This document shows positions 17,619 through 26,162 of a stretch of 64,000 nucleotides of DNA, one piece after another. The position numbers were made by a program, and so were the translations under genes. The notes under the pieces are model-generated. The model saw only the letters and a program-made list of their open reading frames with translations. It was not told where the DNA came from and ran no database searches. Location: NCBI RefSeq assembly GCF_026008495.1, contig NZ_BQUN01000112.1, positions 56,250-120,249 on the forward strand, in the 5' to 3' direction. The DNA comes from Streptomyces sp. A012304. Its GTDB lineage: Bacteria > Actinomycetota > Actinomycetes > Streptomycetales > Streptomycetaceae. Each line of letters begins with the position of its first letter. Position 1 is the first letter of the stretch.

Positions 17619-17635
17619 GGTCCACATAGCGGACC
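17619..17635. promoter_or_regulatory. Operator GGTCC-N7-GGACC, copy 2
   Basis: GGTCCACATAGCGGACC, a perfect 5-7-5 inverted repeat 27 bp downstream of the -10 and 24 bp before the CoA-transferase start. An extra GGTCC half site precedes it at 17611. Confidence 0.75.
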
Positions 17636-17659
17636 GACTGATGCTCGATGAAGGGCGCA

Positions 17660-18955
17660 ATGACAGCGACAACGGAATCCACCGCGGCCGGCCCGGCCTT
17701 CCTTGAGGGAGTGAGGGTCCTCGATGTGACGGGGGCCTTGGCCGGCCCGTACTGCACGACCATCCTGTCCGACCTCGGCGCGGACGTCCTCAAGATCGAA
17801 CCGGTGGCGGGTGACCGAATGCGCACCCGACGGATGGGCCCGGACCGCAGACCCATCCCCTTCGACCTGACGCATCGCGACAAGGGAAGCCTCGCGGTCG
17901 ACATGAAGTCCCCAGCGGGCGCCGAGATCGTGCGGTCGCTGGCGCGGCGCAGTGACATCCTGGTGGAGAACTTCCGGGCGGGCGCCATGGCGCGGCTCGG
18001 ACTGGGCTACGAGGACCTGCGCCCGCAGTGCCCCGACCTCGTCTACTGCTCCATCTCCGGCTTCGGGCAGTTCGGACCGATGCGCGAGGCGAAGGGCATC
18101 GACCTGATCGCGCAGGCGTACAGCGGATTGATGTCGGTCACCGGGACCACTGACGGGCAGCTCGCCAAGGCCGGGTTCCCCGTGTCCGACGTGGGCACGG
18201 GCATGTGGGGCGCGATCGGCGTCCTGGCCGCCCTGCTGCGCGCACGCGCCGGTGGCGGCGGCGCGTACATCGACGTCGCGCTGGCGGACTCGGTGGCCGC
18301 CTGGTCGCTGTGGGAGGTCGCCGACTATGTGGCGACCGGCGTGGAACCGGCCCCGCTGGGCACGGCACACCGCCTGGCGGCACCCTACGAGGCGTTCACC
18401 TGCCAGGACGGCGCCACCCTCGTGCTCGGTGCGGTCGACCGGGCCTGGGAAGCCCTGTGCGCCGTTCTGGAGCTCGATCTGCGCGACGATCCACGCTTCG
18501 CCACGGAGTACGAACGCTTCCTGCACCGGGCGCCCCTGGCGGAGATCATCCAGGCGCGCTTCGCCACCGAGCCCCGGGATCACTGGATGAGCGCGCTTCG
18601 GTCTGCCGGAGTGCCGTGCGGCCCGGTCAACGGCATCGGCGACATCCTCACCGACGAGCAGTTCGCCGTACGCGGTCTGTTCGTGCACGACGAGGAGCGC
18701 TTCGCGCAGCCGACGATCGTGAACACTCCGATCGTCGCCGACGGGGCGCCGCGCGCCCGTGGCCATGCGCCCGAACTGGGCGCGGACACCGTCGTGGTCC
18801 TGGCCGAACTGGGATACGACGACGAGAGGATCGCCGCCCTGGTCGAGGAGGGTGTCGTCGGTGTGCACGATGCCGGCGCGTCCGCGTCCGGCGCCGCTCG
18901 CCTGAGGACGGAGGCGGCCACCCCGGCCGCCCGCGGCGTCGAGGCGCAGAGATGA
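17660..18955 (+). CDS. CaiB/BaiF family (type III) CoA-transferase
   Basis: 431 residues. Type III CoA-transferases move CoA between carboxylic acids through an aspartyl intermediate; the candidate aspartate is about residue 210 in YIDVALADSVAAW. The N-terminal signature LDVTGALAGPYCTTILSDLG and the SISGFGQFGP segment are typical. The ATG at 17660 has AAGGG 5 bases upstream and is preferred over an in-frame ATG at 17648. First gene of a plus-strand operon (FAH-family, hydratase and SDR follow), probably activating the pathway acid as its CoA thioester in place of an ATP-dependent ligase. Confidence 0.92.
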   Translation: MTATTESTAAGPAFLEGVRVLDVTGALAGPYCTTILSDLGADVLKIEPVAGDRMRTRRMGPDRRPIPFDLTHRDKGSLAVDMKSPAGAEIVRSLARRSDILVENFRAGAMARLGLGYEDLRPQCPDLVYCSISGFGQFGPMREAKGIDLIAQAYSGLMSVTGTTDGQLAKAGFPVSDVGTGMWGAIGVLAALLRARAGGGGAYIDVALADSVAAWSLWEVADYVATGVEPAPLGTAHRLAAPYEAFTCQDGATLVLGAVDRAWEALCAVLELDLRDDPRFATEYERFLHRAPLAEIIQARFATEPRDHWMSALRSAGVPCGPVNGIGDILTDEQFAVRGLFVHDEERFAQPTIVNTPIVADGAPRARGHAPELGADTVVVLAELGYDDERIAALVEEGVVGVHDAGASASGAARLRTEAATPAARGVEAQR

Positions 18956-18974
18956 CATCAGGGAGGACGCTTTC

Positions 18975-19877
18975 ATGACCACTGCGGCACGTATGTCAAC
19001 GGTGGACTGGACGGACGGTCTCGGTCTCGCCCGGGTTCTGCACGGCGGCGCTCCGGTGGTGGCGCTGCGGCGGGACAGGGCGGCCAAGGCGCGCCTCGCA
19101 CTGGTGGACAGCGACATCTTCGACGACCTGCCCGAGCTGCTCGAAGCAGCCGGGGGTGATCTGGCGGCCATCGAGGCCGGAGCCGTGATCGACGCGCCGG
19201 ACGATCTGCTCCTGAGCCCGGTGGGACGGCCGGGCAAGGTCATCTGCATCGGCCAGAACTACCTCGCGCACGTGCGCGAGGGCGGCCGCGACGCGGGGCC
19301 CGCTCACCCCGACCTGTTTCCGAAGTGGCACACCTCGCTGGCGGCGCCCTTCGCCGAGCTGGCACTGCCCCCGGAGTCGGACCAGATCGACTACGAGAGC
19401 GAGCTCGCCGTGGTCATCGGCGCTCGCGCACGTCGGATCACGATCGACGACGCGGAGAGCGTCGTCTTCGGGTACACCGCGGCCAACGACGTCTCGGTCC
19501 GCGACTTCCAGTTCCACACGCAGGGGCGGATCGCCGGCAAGGCGTGGGATGGTCTCACCCCCCTCGGGCCGGTCGTGGTGCCCGCCGCCGGGCTCGGCGG
19601 CGCGCGCCCCGACCTCGCCCTCACCGGCACGCTCGACGGAGAGGTGCTCCAGGACGACCGCACCTCCCGACTCATCTTCGGGATACCCGAGTTGCTGACC
19701 TACATCACCACCGTGATGACCCTTGAACCCGGCGACGTGATCCTTACCGGCACCCCGTCCGGCGTGGGCTTCGTACGCGAGCCGAAAGTGCTCCTGCGTG
19801 ACGGCTCGGAGTTCGAGGTACGCATCGAGGGGATCGGCGCGCTGCGTAACCGCTTCGTGGCCGAGAAGGCCGAATGA
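18975..19877 (+). CDS. Fumarylacetoacetate hydrolase family protein (FAHD1-like)
   Basis: 300 residues. The C-terminal FAH domain (about 85-295) has the start IGQNYLAH, the acidic metal site in IDYESELAVVIG, the loop FGYTAANDVSVRDFQ and GDVILTGTPSGVG near the end. Such enzymes cleave or decarboxylate 2,4-diketo acids and similar compounds. GGAGG lies 8 bases before the ATG. The stop overlaps the next gene (ATGA), so the two are co-translated. Substrate unknown; the CoA-transferase and hydratase neighbours imply a ring-opened dioic or oxo acid. Confidence 0.9.
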   Translation: MTTAARMSTVDWTDGLGLARVLHGGAPVVALRRDRAAKARLALVDSDIFDDLPELLEAAGGDLAAIEAGAVIDAPDDLLLSPVGRPGKVICIGQNYLAHVREGGRDAGPAHPDLFPKWHTSLAAPFAELALPPESDQIDYESELAVVIGARARRITIDDAESVVFGYTAANDVSVRDFQFHTQGRIAGKAWDGLTPLGPVVVPAAGLGGARPDLALTGTLDGEVLQDDRTSRLIFGIPELLTYITTVMTLEPGDVILTGTPSGVGFVREPKVLLRDGSEFEVRIEGIGALRNRFVAEKAE

Positions 19878-20695
19878 CCGCGGCGACCGAGACCTCCTCG
19901 CCACGGATCCGCACCGATGTACGGGACGCCGTCGGCACCGTGGAGATCAGCAACCCGGCGCGGCGCAACGCGCTGTCCGTGGCGATGATGACCGAACTCG
20001 CCGTCGCGCTGAGGGCGATGGACGAGGACCCGGAGGTACGCGTGGTCGTCCTGCGCGGCGCCGGCGAACGAGCCTTCGTCTCCGGCGCGGACATCAGCGA
20101 GTTCCCGGGTCAGCAGGGCGAGACCGCACGACAGAAGGCGGACGACGCGGCCACGACGCTGTTCACGCAGCTGTCCACGCTTTCGGTGCCCGTCATCGCC
20201 CGCATCCACGGCTACTGCCTGGGAGCGGGTATGGCCCTTGCTCTCGGCGCGGACCTGCGCTGCGCGGACACCCACAGCGTCCTGGCCATCCCCGCCGCCC
20301 GCCTGGGCGTCGGGTACCCGCTGGAACAGACCGCCGCACTCGTCCAGACCGTGGGGCCGGCCGCGGCGAGCGACCTGCTGTTCACCGGACGTCGGCTCCC
20401 GGCCGCCGAGGCACACGCCATGGGCCTGGTGGACCGGGTCGTCGAACCCGACGAGCTGGGCAAGGTCGTCGACGAACTCGCTGCGACCATCGCGGCGAAC
20501 GCGCCGCTGTCGGTCCGCGCCGCCAAGGCGTCCGTACAGGCCGTCCGCCGCCTGAGCGAGGGCGACGAAGCGGCAGGTAGCGCCGCGCTGGGCCGAGCGA
20601 TCGAGGCCATCGTCCGCTGCCGCACCTCGAGCGACCTCCAGGAAGGCGCCCTCGCCTTCCTGGAGAAGCGGCCCCCGCGCTTCACCGGCCGCTGA
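19874..20695 (+). CDS. Enoyl-CoA hydratase/isomerase family protein lacking both usual glutamates
   Basis: 273 residues, crotonase fold with oxyanion-hole segments FVSGADISEF and GYCLGAGMALALGAD. At the two positions where classical hydratases have catalytic glutamates the sequence has alanine (GAGMA instead of GGGCE; IPAARLG instead of xPEIxLG). It should still bind acyl-CoA but may catalyse isomerisation, hydrolysis or decarboxylation rather than hydration. It overlaps the FAH-family gene by 4 bases and is followed by the SDR. Confidence 0.88.
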   Translation: MTAATETSSPRIRTDVRDAVGTVEISNPARRNALSVAMMTELAVALRAMDEDPEVRVVVLRGAGERAFVSGADISEFPGQQGETARQKADDAATTLFTQLSTLSVPVIARIHGYCLGAGMALALGADLRCADTHSVLAIPAARLGVGYPLEQTAALVQTVGPAAASDLLFTGRRLPAAEAHAMGLVDRVVEPDELGKVVDELAATIAANAPLSVRAAKASVQAVRRLSEGDEAAGSAALGRAIEAIVRCRTSSDLQEGALAFLEKRPPRFTGR

Positions 20696-20730
20696 CATCC
20701 ACTGCACGACCAACGACGGGAGCACCCGGA

Positions 20731-21567
20731 ATGGGGACATCACTCAAGGGCCGGACCATCGTGATGTCCGGCGGCAGCCGCGGCATCGGGCTCGCCATCC
20801 TCACCGCCGCGGCCCGTCAGGGCGCCAACGCGGTGTTCCTGGCCAAGACCGACACACCCGACCCGAGGCTGCCGGGCACCGTGCACACGGCGGTCACCGA
20901 GATCGAGGCCGCCGGCGGATCCGCCGTCGCGGTGGTCGGTGATGTCCGTGAGGAGGCCGACGTCGAGCGCGCGGTCGCCACGGCGGTCGACCGGTTCGGA
21001 GGCGTCGACATCTGCGTCAACAACGCCAGCGCCCTCGATGTACGGGGCACCGAGGAACTGCCCCTCAAACGCTTCGACCTCATGCAGTCGATCAACAGCA
21101 GGGGCACGTTCCTGCTGACCCGGTCCTGCCTGCCGTACCTGAAGCACTCCGAACACGCCCACATCCTGACCCTGTCCCCACCGCTCAACCTCGACCCGCG
21201 CTGGCTCGGTGCCCACCCCGGCTACACCCTGTCCAAGTACGGCATGACACTGCTCACCCTCGGCTGGGCGGCCGAGTTCGCTCAGCACGGCATCGCCGCC
21301 AACTGCCTCTGGCCGCAGACCATGATCGCGACAGCCGCCGTGTCCAACGTCCTCGGCGGCGAGGAGGTCGCCTCCCGGTCCCGGAGCCCCGAGATCATGG
21401 CGGACGCGGCCCTCGCCATGCTCACCCGCGCGCCGCACGAACAGACCGGCCAGACCCTCGTCGACGCCGACGTCCTGGTCGAAGCCGGTGTCACGGACCT
21501 GGCACGGTACGGCGGCGGACAGAATCCGGAGCTCGACCTCTTCGTGGATCCGCCCCAGGTGGGATGA
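20731..21567 (+). CDS. Short-chain dehydrogenase/reductase (HSDL2-like)
   Basis: 278 residues. Rossmann motif SGGSRGIG at about 13-20, NNAS near 90, a serine in LTLSPPLNL and catalytic YTLSKYG (Tyr-x-x-x-Lys). The length and the SPPLNL segment match the HSDL2-like SDR branch, which probably act on lipid or acyl-CoA alcohols. Last gene of the operon begun by the CoA-transferase, 35 bp after the hydratase; GGGAG lies upstream of the ATG. Likely oxidises a hydroxyacyl intermediate. Confidence 0.9.
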   Translation: MGTSLKGRTIVMSGGSRGIGLAILTAAARQGANAVFLAKTDTPDPRLPGTVHTAVTEIEAAGGSAVAVVGDVREEADVERAVATAVDRFGGVDICVNNASALDVRGTEELPLKRFDLMQSINSRGTFLLTRSCLPYLKHSEHAHILTLSPPLNLDPRWLGAHPGYTLSKYGMTLLTLGWAAEFAQHGIAANCLWPQTMIATAAVSNVLGGEEVASRSRSPEIMADAALAMLTRAPHEQTGQTLVDADVLVEAGVTDLARYGGGQNPELDLFVDPPQVG

Positions 21568-21795
21568 CCGTCCGGGTGTGAGGGCGGAACCGGGCCGCGC
21601 GCCACTCGCGAGATCGCCGACGCTGCGCGCCCCGCCCGTACACCGCGATCGACGTGTCCGTCGAGTACGTCGGTGTTCCGCGGTGGACAGACCCGAAGCA
21701 GGCACTGTTCGGAGCGCGTGCTGCCGCGGCAGGAGCGGGGGCGTGGCCCGCGGCGGTCGGCGTGCGCGGGCCCGCCCATGCTGGTCACCGGCGGG

Positions 21796-22614
21796 TCATC
21801 GGCCTGTGTAGGTTGCCTTGCCGGGGCCGTCGCGGAGGAAGGAGGCGACCGCGTCGCGCAGGTCGTCGGTGGCGAACAGGGCGCCGGACACCGCCGGCAC
21901 GGCGTCGTCCGCGGCCCGTACGCCGTCTCGGACCGCCGTCGCGATCAGCCTCTTGGTGGCTGCATGGGCGCAGGTGGGGCCCGCGGCGACGCGGCGCGCG
22001 TACTCCCGCGCGGCTTCCGCGAAGCCTTCGTCGGGAAGAACGCGGTTCACCACGTTCCACCGTTCCAGGGTTGCCGCCGGACAGCGCTCCCCTGTGTAGA
22101 TCAGCTCACGGGCCCTGGCCGGCCCTGCGCGCTCGGCCAGGCGCTGGGGCCCTCCCATCGAGGGCGTCAGCCCTACGACGATCTCCACCAGCCCGAAGGA
22201 CGCGGACTGAGCGGCCAGCAGGATGTCGCACGCCAGAGCGATCTCGAACGCCGCGGTGAGGGTCAGCCCGTGCGCGGCGAAGACCGTGGGAACCGGCAGA
22301 TCCTCCAACGCCCGGGTGATCCGCAGCAGCCGCCGCCACAGTGACGCGGCATGCTGCACCGCATCCGGGCTTTCCGCGATCGCGGCGAACACCGCCACGT
22401 CGACGCCACCGGAGACGACTTTGCCCCGTGCCTCGACCAGCACCGCTCTGGCACGATCGGGACGTGCCGGATCGGTGACGGCGGCAAGCTCGTCGACGAC
22501 CCGCTCCCAGGCGGTGAACACCGACTCGTCGAAGAGGTTCAGCGGCGGCTTGTCGACTACGACGACCGCGAGGTCACCGTCACTGTCGTACTCGATGCGG
22601 ACCGGCGATGTCAT
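21796..22614 (-). CDS. Enoyl-CoA hydratase/isomerase family protein
   Basis: 272 residues from the ATG at 22614 (GAAGGGA about 8 bases upstream; in-frame ATG at 22644 lacks a ribosome site). Crotonase fold with both expected glutamates present: AAFEIALACD and FGLVEIVVGLTPSMGG, unlike the hydratase-family protein at 19874. It is convergent with the plus-strand operon and has its own promoter region containing the third GGTCC-N7-GGACC operator, so it appears to be co-regulated with that operon. Confidence 0.9.
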   Translation of the reverse strand: MTSPVRIEYDSDGDLAVVVVDKPPLNLFDESVFTAWERVVDELAAVTDPARPDRARAVLVEARGKVVSGGVDVAVFAAIAESPDAVQHAASLWRRLLRITRALEDLPVPTVFAAHGLTLTAAFEIALACDILLAAQSASFGLVEIVVGLTPSMGGPQRLAERAGPARARELIYTGERCPAATLERWNVVNRVLPDEGFAEAAREYARRVAAGPTCAHAATKRLIATAVRDGVRAADDAVPAVSGALFATDDLRDAVASFLRDGPGKATYTGR

Positions 22615-22747
22615 GGGCGTCGTCCCTTCGGAGTCAGGTGTCATCGGTACCCCGGGTTGTGGTGTCCAGGCGCGCGAGGAGGTCGAACTGCGCCGCGGTA
22701 CGGGGGCAGTTCGCAAGGGGCACCCTCAACCCGTATGGACGATGATT

Positions 22748-22764
22748 GGTCCATTGTACGGACC
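22748..22764 (-). promoter_or_regulatory. Operator GGTCC-N7-GGACC, copy 3, around a -10 element
   Basis: GGTCCATTGTACGGACC. On the minus strand the 7-bp spacer contains TACAAT (22753-22758), a near-consensus -10 for the hydratase gene at 22614. A repressor bound here would cover the -10 directly. Confidence 0.7.
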
Positions 22765-22840
22765 GTAGGTCCAGAAATGACCGGACGGAACGCTGAGCGG
22801 GACCGGTCGGGCAGGGCCCGGGGCGACGAGCGGAGATGCG

Positions 22841-22890
22841 GACCGCGGCCGCGCAGACGCCGTACCAGCGTCCGCGCGGCCGCGGTCTTC
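22841..22890. terminator. Strong GC-rich hairpin
   Basis: GACCGCGGCCGCGC (22841-22854) pairs perfectly with 22874-22887, and after one mismatch five more pairs close a 7-base loop. TTCTT follows on the plus strand. It lies downstream of the FAH-family gene at 23219 and upstream of the copy-3 operator, so it probably insulates the two minus-strand units. Confidence 0.6.
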
Positions 22891-23218
22891 TTGTGGTGCC
22901 AGGGGGTGTGCGGGGCGGACAGAAGGGTTCGCCCCGTTGTCGTTCAGCGGCCGGTGACCTCGATGAAAGACGATCGCAGCGGGCCGCGCACGCTTGACTC
23001 GGGCTGTCACCTGGCCACTCAGTCATGTGCGCAGCCGGGACGCCGCCGCGCCGGCGGGTCAGGGTGTGGCGAACGACGGAGCTTCCGACCGCGCGTCGAG
23101 GCAGATGCGTGGCCGGAAGCCGACATCACGTCCGTCAGGACATGTGTGACTCGTCGCGTTCGACGTCCCGCCCGATCGAGGCCCGCAAGAAACCGGAGGC
23201 TGCCACGTCAGGCTGCCT
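22891..23218. other. Gene-free stretch downstream of the FAH-family gene
   Basis: About 330 bp between the hairpin and the stop of the minus-strand FAH-family gene. I see no frame with recognisable protein and no clear regulatory element. Confidence 0.4.
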
Positions 23219-24127
23219 TCACAGCTCGGGCGGCCTACCCGCCGACGGCACCGGCATCCTCGTCGAACACATCCCCGAGCGGGGGATCCGGCGGTGCTCC
23301 CCGCCCACGATCGTGTTGCGCAGGACCCCGAGGCGCTCGACCTCGACCTCTACCACGTCGCCGGGCCGCAGCAGCCAGTGTGGCGTGCGGGCGTAGCCGA
23401 CTCCGGACGGGGTGCCGGTGGCCAGCAGGTCGCCGGGGCGCAGGGTGAGGGTGCGCGAGATGTGGGCCAGCGTCTCGCCCACCCGGTGGATCATCTGGCT
23501 GGTGGAGGCGTCCTGGACCGTTTCGCCGTTGACCCGGGTCCGCACCCGCAGCCCGTCCCGAAGATCACCCACCTCACCGGAGGGCACCATGGGACCGAGC
23601 GGGCCGGAGCGGTCGGCGTTCTTGCCGAGGATCCACTGGGAGGTCAGTTTCTGTGCCCGCCGCGCGGTGACGTCGTTGAACGTCGAGTAGCCGACCACCG
23701 CCGCGAGCGCCTCGGCGGGGTCCGCGTCCACCAGCGTCCTGCCCACCCAGGCCATGATCTCGCCCTCCCAGTCCAGACCGTCCTCGGTGGCGGGCACGGG
23801 GATCTCGGCCCCGCAGACCGTCAGCGACCGCGGCCACCGCGCGAACAGCGTGGGGTACTCGGGCAGTTCCTGGTCGCGGTAGGGCCCCTCGGCGGCGTGC
23901 TCGAGGTAGTTCAGCCCGACGCACAGCACCTGTGCGTCGGGCAGTACCGGCGGCACCATGCGTGCCTCACGCGTCGGCACCACCTGGCCGTTCGACGGTC
24001 GGGCCAGCCATGCTTCGGGATCGGCCCAGAACTCCCGCAAGCCGGCCACCATGGTGAGCTTCCGGCCGTCGGGTGACAGGTTCGCCACCTGTACCTCGTC
24101 TCCGTACGCGACTCCCACGACCTGCAT
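23219..24127 (-). CDS. Fumarylacetoacetate hydrolase family protein
   Basis: 302 residues. FAH domain from about residue 65: VLCVGLNYLEHAAE, acidic metal site in LDWEGEIMAWVG, GYSTFNDVTARRAQ and DLLATGTPSGVGYAR. It probably acts on a diketo or acylpyruvate-type acid. The ATG at 24127 is chosen because GAGGAG lies 6 bases upstream; a GTG two codons earlier is too close to it. Divergent from the GntR gene at 24206, sharing the AACCTT operator, so it is likely that regulator's direct target. Confidence 0.9.
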   Translation of the reverse strand: MQVVGVAYGDEVQVANLSPDGRKLTMVAGLREFWADPEAWLARPSNGQVVPTREARMVPPVLPDAQVLCVGLNYLEHAAEGPYRDQELPEYPTLFARWPRSLTVCGAEIPVPATEDGLDWEGEIMAWVGRTLVDADPAEALAAVVGYSTFNDVTARRAQKLTSQWILGKNADRSGPLGPMVPSGEVGDLRDGLRVRTRVNGETVQDASTSQMIHRVGETLAHISRTLTLRPGDLLATGTPSGVGYARTPHWLLRPGDVVEVEVERLGVLRNTIVGGEHRRIPRSGMCSTRMPVPSAGRPPEL

Positions 24128-24165
24128 CCGCACTCCTCGGCTCGGAAACGACTCGCTCCCACTCT

Positions 24166-24195
24166 AACCTTATAAAGGTTGTAACCTTTATGGTT
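24166..24195. promoter_or_regulatory. Compound GntR-type operator
   Basis: Two adjacent inverted repeats: AACCTTATAAAGGTT (24166-24180) and AACCTTTATGGTT (24183-24195). Their inner halves also form TAAAGGTT-GT-AACCTTTA. The block fills the short gap between the FAH-family gene and the GntR gene and ends 10 bp before the GntR start. It is strikingly AT-rich for this genome. Confidence 0.75.
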
Positions 24196-24205
24196 CAATG
24201 TCGTC

Positions 24206-24901
24206 ATGGTCACCGAGAAACGCGCCCTGCTGGCCGGTCTGAGTGCTCCGGGCGGCACGCGCGCCGAGCAACTCGCCGCGGCGATCGAGGGGCGCATGCG
24301 CGAACTGAGTCCCGGCACGTCGGTCGGCACCATCGAGGAGATCCGGCAGGAGTCCGGTCTGGCCCGCGCCACGGTCAGCGAAGCCATCCGGCTCCTGCGC
24401 GACCGTGGCGTACTGGAGATCCGCCCAGGCCGGGGCGGCGGCCTGTTCGTCGCCGACCAGAGCCCGGTGGTCCGGTTGCGGCACACGCTGCTCAGCGTCG
24501 CGGGGGAGCCGGGCACGGTCGCGGACGCCATCGAACTGCGCAACCATCTGGAGGAGTTGATCGCCATCGGCGCCGCCCGGTGCGCGGGCGCGGGCGACAT
24601 CCCGGCGCTGCGGGCCTGCCTGGACGAGATGGCGGCCGCGCCGGACTGGGACGGCCTCATGCGGGCCAACTGGAAGCTGCACGAGCGCATCGCGCAGCTG
24701 TGCCCGAACTCGATGGCCCGCGCCGTCTACATCGGCACGCTCGGGCACCTCACGTCGTCCACCGCGCGCACCGCCGACCGGGACGCCGACGCCTACCGCG
24801 CGACGCGGCTGCGGATCCACGCCGAGCTGGTGGAGGCGATCGCAGCCGGGGACGAGGCCGCGGTCCGCGTGGCCGTCGCGCGTCACAACCACACCGACTG
24901 A
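24206..24901 (+). CDS. GntR family regulator (FadR/FCD type)
   Basis: 231 residues: winged helix with EIRQESGLARATVSEAIRLL (about 46-66) and RPGRGGGLFV, then a helical FCD domain (about 95-225). It is divergent from the FAH-family gene and 16 bp upstream of the second DUF3500 gene, so it probably represses both directions through the operator at 24166-24195. The start is supported by the operator position; there is little room for a leader, so the mRNA may be short-leadered or leaderless. Confidence 0.9.
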   Translation: MVTEKRALLAGLSAPGGTRAEQLAAAIEGRMRELSPGTSVGTIEEIRQESGLARATVSEAIRLLRDRGVLEIRPGRGGGLFVADQSPVVRLRHTLLSVAGEPGTVADAIELRNHLEELIAIGAARCAGAGDIPALRACLDEMAAAPDWDGLMRANWKLHERIAQLCPNSMARAVYIGTLGHLTSSTARTADRDADAYRATRLRIHAELVEAIAAGDEAAVRVAVARHNHTD

Positions 24902-24917
24902 CCGCAGGGGAGCCGCC

Positions 24918-26162
24918 ATGTCGCCGGCCGAGTACCGCAAGTACCTCTATGCACCCGACTCGCCGCGTCTTGCCTCGATCAGGGGCCTGGACGCCTACGC
25001 ATACCGGGAGGCGGCCAAGGAGGACCCGTTTACCGGCGGGCTGATCCGCGGCTGGGAGCCCCTGCACCTCGCCGATTTCCGCGGCGTGACCGAGGACGGC
25101 ACGCTACGGCCCGAGGTGCATACCTGGGAGCCGTCCCGCCCCGGTGAGGAGGCTCCCGTGGCCGACATGGTCGCCGCGGCGCGGGACCTGCTGGCGGAGC
25201 TGGACGAGGACGCCCGTGCCAGGCTGTCGCACCCGGTGGACGCGGTGCAGTGGCAGACCTGGGCCAACCCGGAGTTCCTGCAGTTCGACACCGGCCTCCG
25301 CCTGGAGTTCCAGCCCCCCGAGGTCCGGAAGAAGGCCCTCGCCCTGGTCGAGGCGTCGCTGAGTCCCGAGGGCTACCGCCTGGTGCACGACATGATGCTG
25401 ATCAACGGCTTCCTCGGCGAGGTCGTGGGACTGGAGAGCATCCTCAACGAGTTCAGCTACAACGTCGCGCTGTACGGCGACCCGGACGCCGAAGCGCCGT
25501 GGGGCTGGCAGCTGTTCGGCCACCACTGCGCCGTCCACTGCCTGCTCGTCGAGGGGCGCATGGTCGTCAGCCCCGTCTTCCTCGGTGCCGAACCCAACGA
25601 GATCGACGACGGTCCCCGCGCCGGCACGGTGGCCCTCACCGACCGGATCCGGCTCGGCACGGATCTGATGGCCGCGCTGCCGACGGACCAGAGGGTCACC
25701 GCGACCGTGTACGAGCGGATGGTCGATCCCGCGATGCCGCCCGGCCGTATCCACCCCGGAGACGAACGGCACCTCGCCGGCGCCTTCCAGGACAACCGCG
25801 TGATCCCCGTCGAGGGCCTCCGCGCCGCTGACATGCCGGAGCGGGCCCGCGAACTGCTCCTGGACATCGCCGAGTCGTTCGTGTCGCTGCTGCCCGACGG
25901 CCCGCGCGCGGCCCGGATGCGCGAGATCCGCGAGCACCTCGACGCGACCTGGTTCAGCTGGATCGGCGGGCACGAGGTGGGCGACGTCTTCTACTACCGG
26001 CTCCAGTCGCCGGTGCTCATCGCCGAACTCGACCACCACTGCGGCGTGTTCCTGGACTACGACACTCCGAAACCGTTCCACATCCACACCGTGCTGCGTA
26101 CACCGCACGGCAACGACTACGGCCGCGCCTACGTTCGCGCCTGGCAGGAACGGAACGTCTGA
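24918..26162 (+). CDS. DUF3500 domain protein, copy 2
   Basis: 414 residues; AGGGGAG precedes the ATG. It shares the family signature with copy 1: TWANPEFLQF near residue 113, GFLGEV near 168, WGWQLFGHH near 195-203, FLGAEP, AGAFQDNRVIP, then FYYRLQSP, ELDHHCG and HIHTVLRTPHGNDYG at the end. Copies 1 and 2 are clearly homologous but diverged, so this is not a recent tandem duplication. It forms an operon with the GntR gene. Function unknown; conserved histidines suggest metal binding. Confidence 0.85.
   Translation: MSPAEYRKYLYAPDSPRLASIRGLDAYAYREAAKEDPFTGGLIRGWEPLHLADFRGVTEDGTLRPEVHTWEPSRPGEEAPVADMVAAARDLLAELDEDARARLSHPVDAVQWQTWANPEFLQFDTGLRLEFQPPEVRKKALALVEASLSPEGYRLVHDMMLINGFLGEVVGLESILNEFSYNVALYGDPDAEAPWGWQLFGHHCAVHCLLVEGRMVVSPVFLGAEPNEIDDGPRAGTVALTDRIRLGTDLMAALPTDQRVTATVYERMVDPAMPPGRIHPGDERHLAGAFQDNRVIPVEGLRAADMPERARELLLDIAESFVSLLPDGPRAARMREIREHLDATWFSWIGGHEVGDVFYYRLQSPVLIAELDHHCGVFLDYDTPKPFHIHTVLRTPHGNDYGRAYVRAWQERNV

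Noticed and set aside
22891..23218. Possible small gene between the hairpin and the FAH-family stop
   Set aside because: Short arginine-rich frames only, with no ribosome site or motif.
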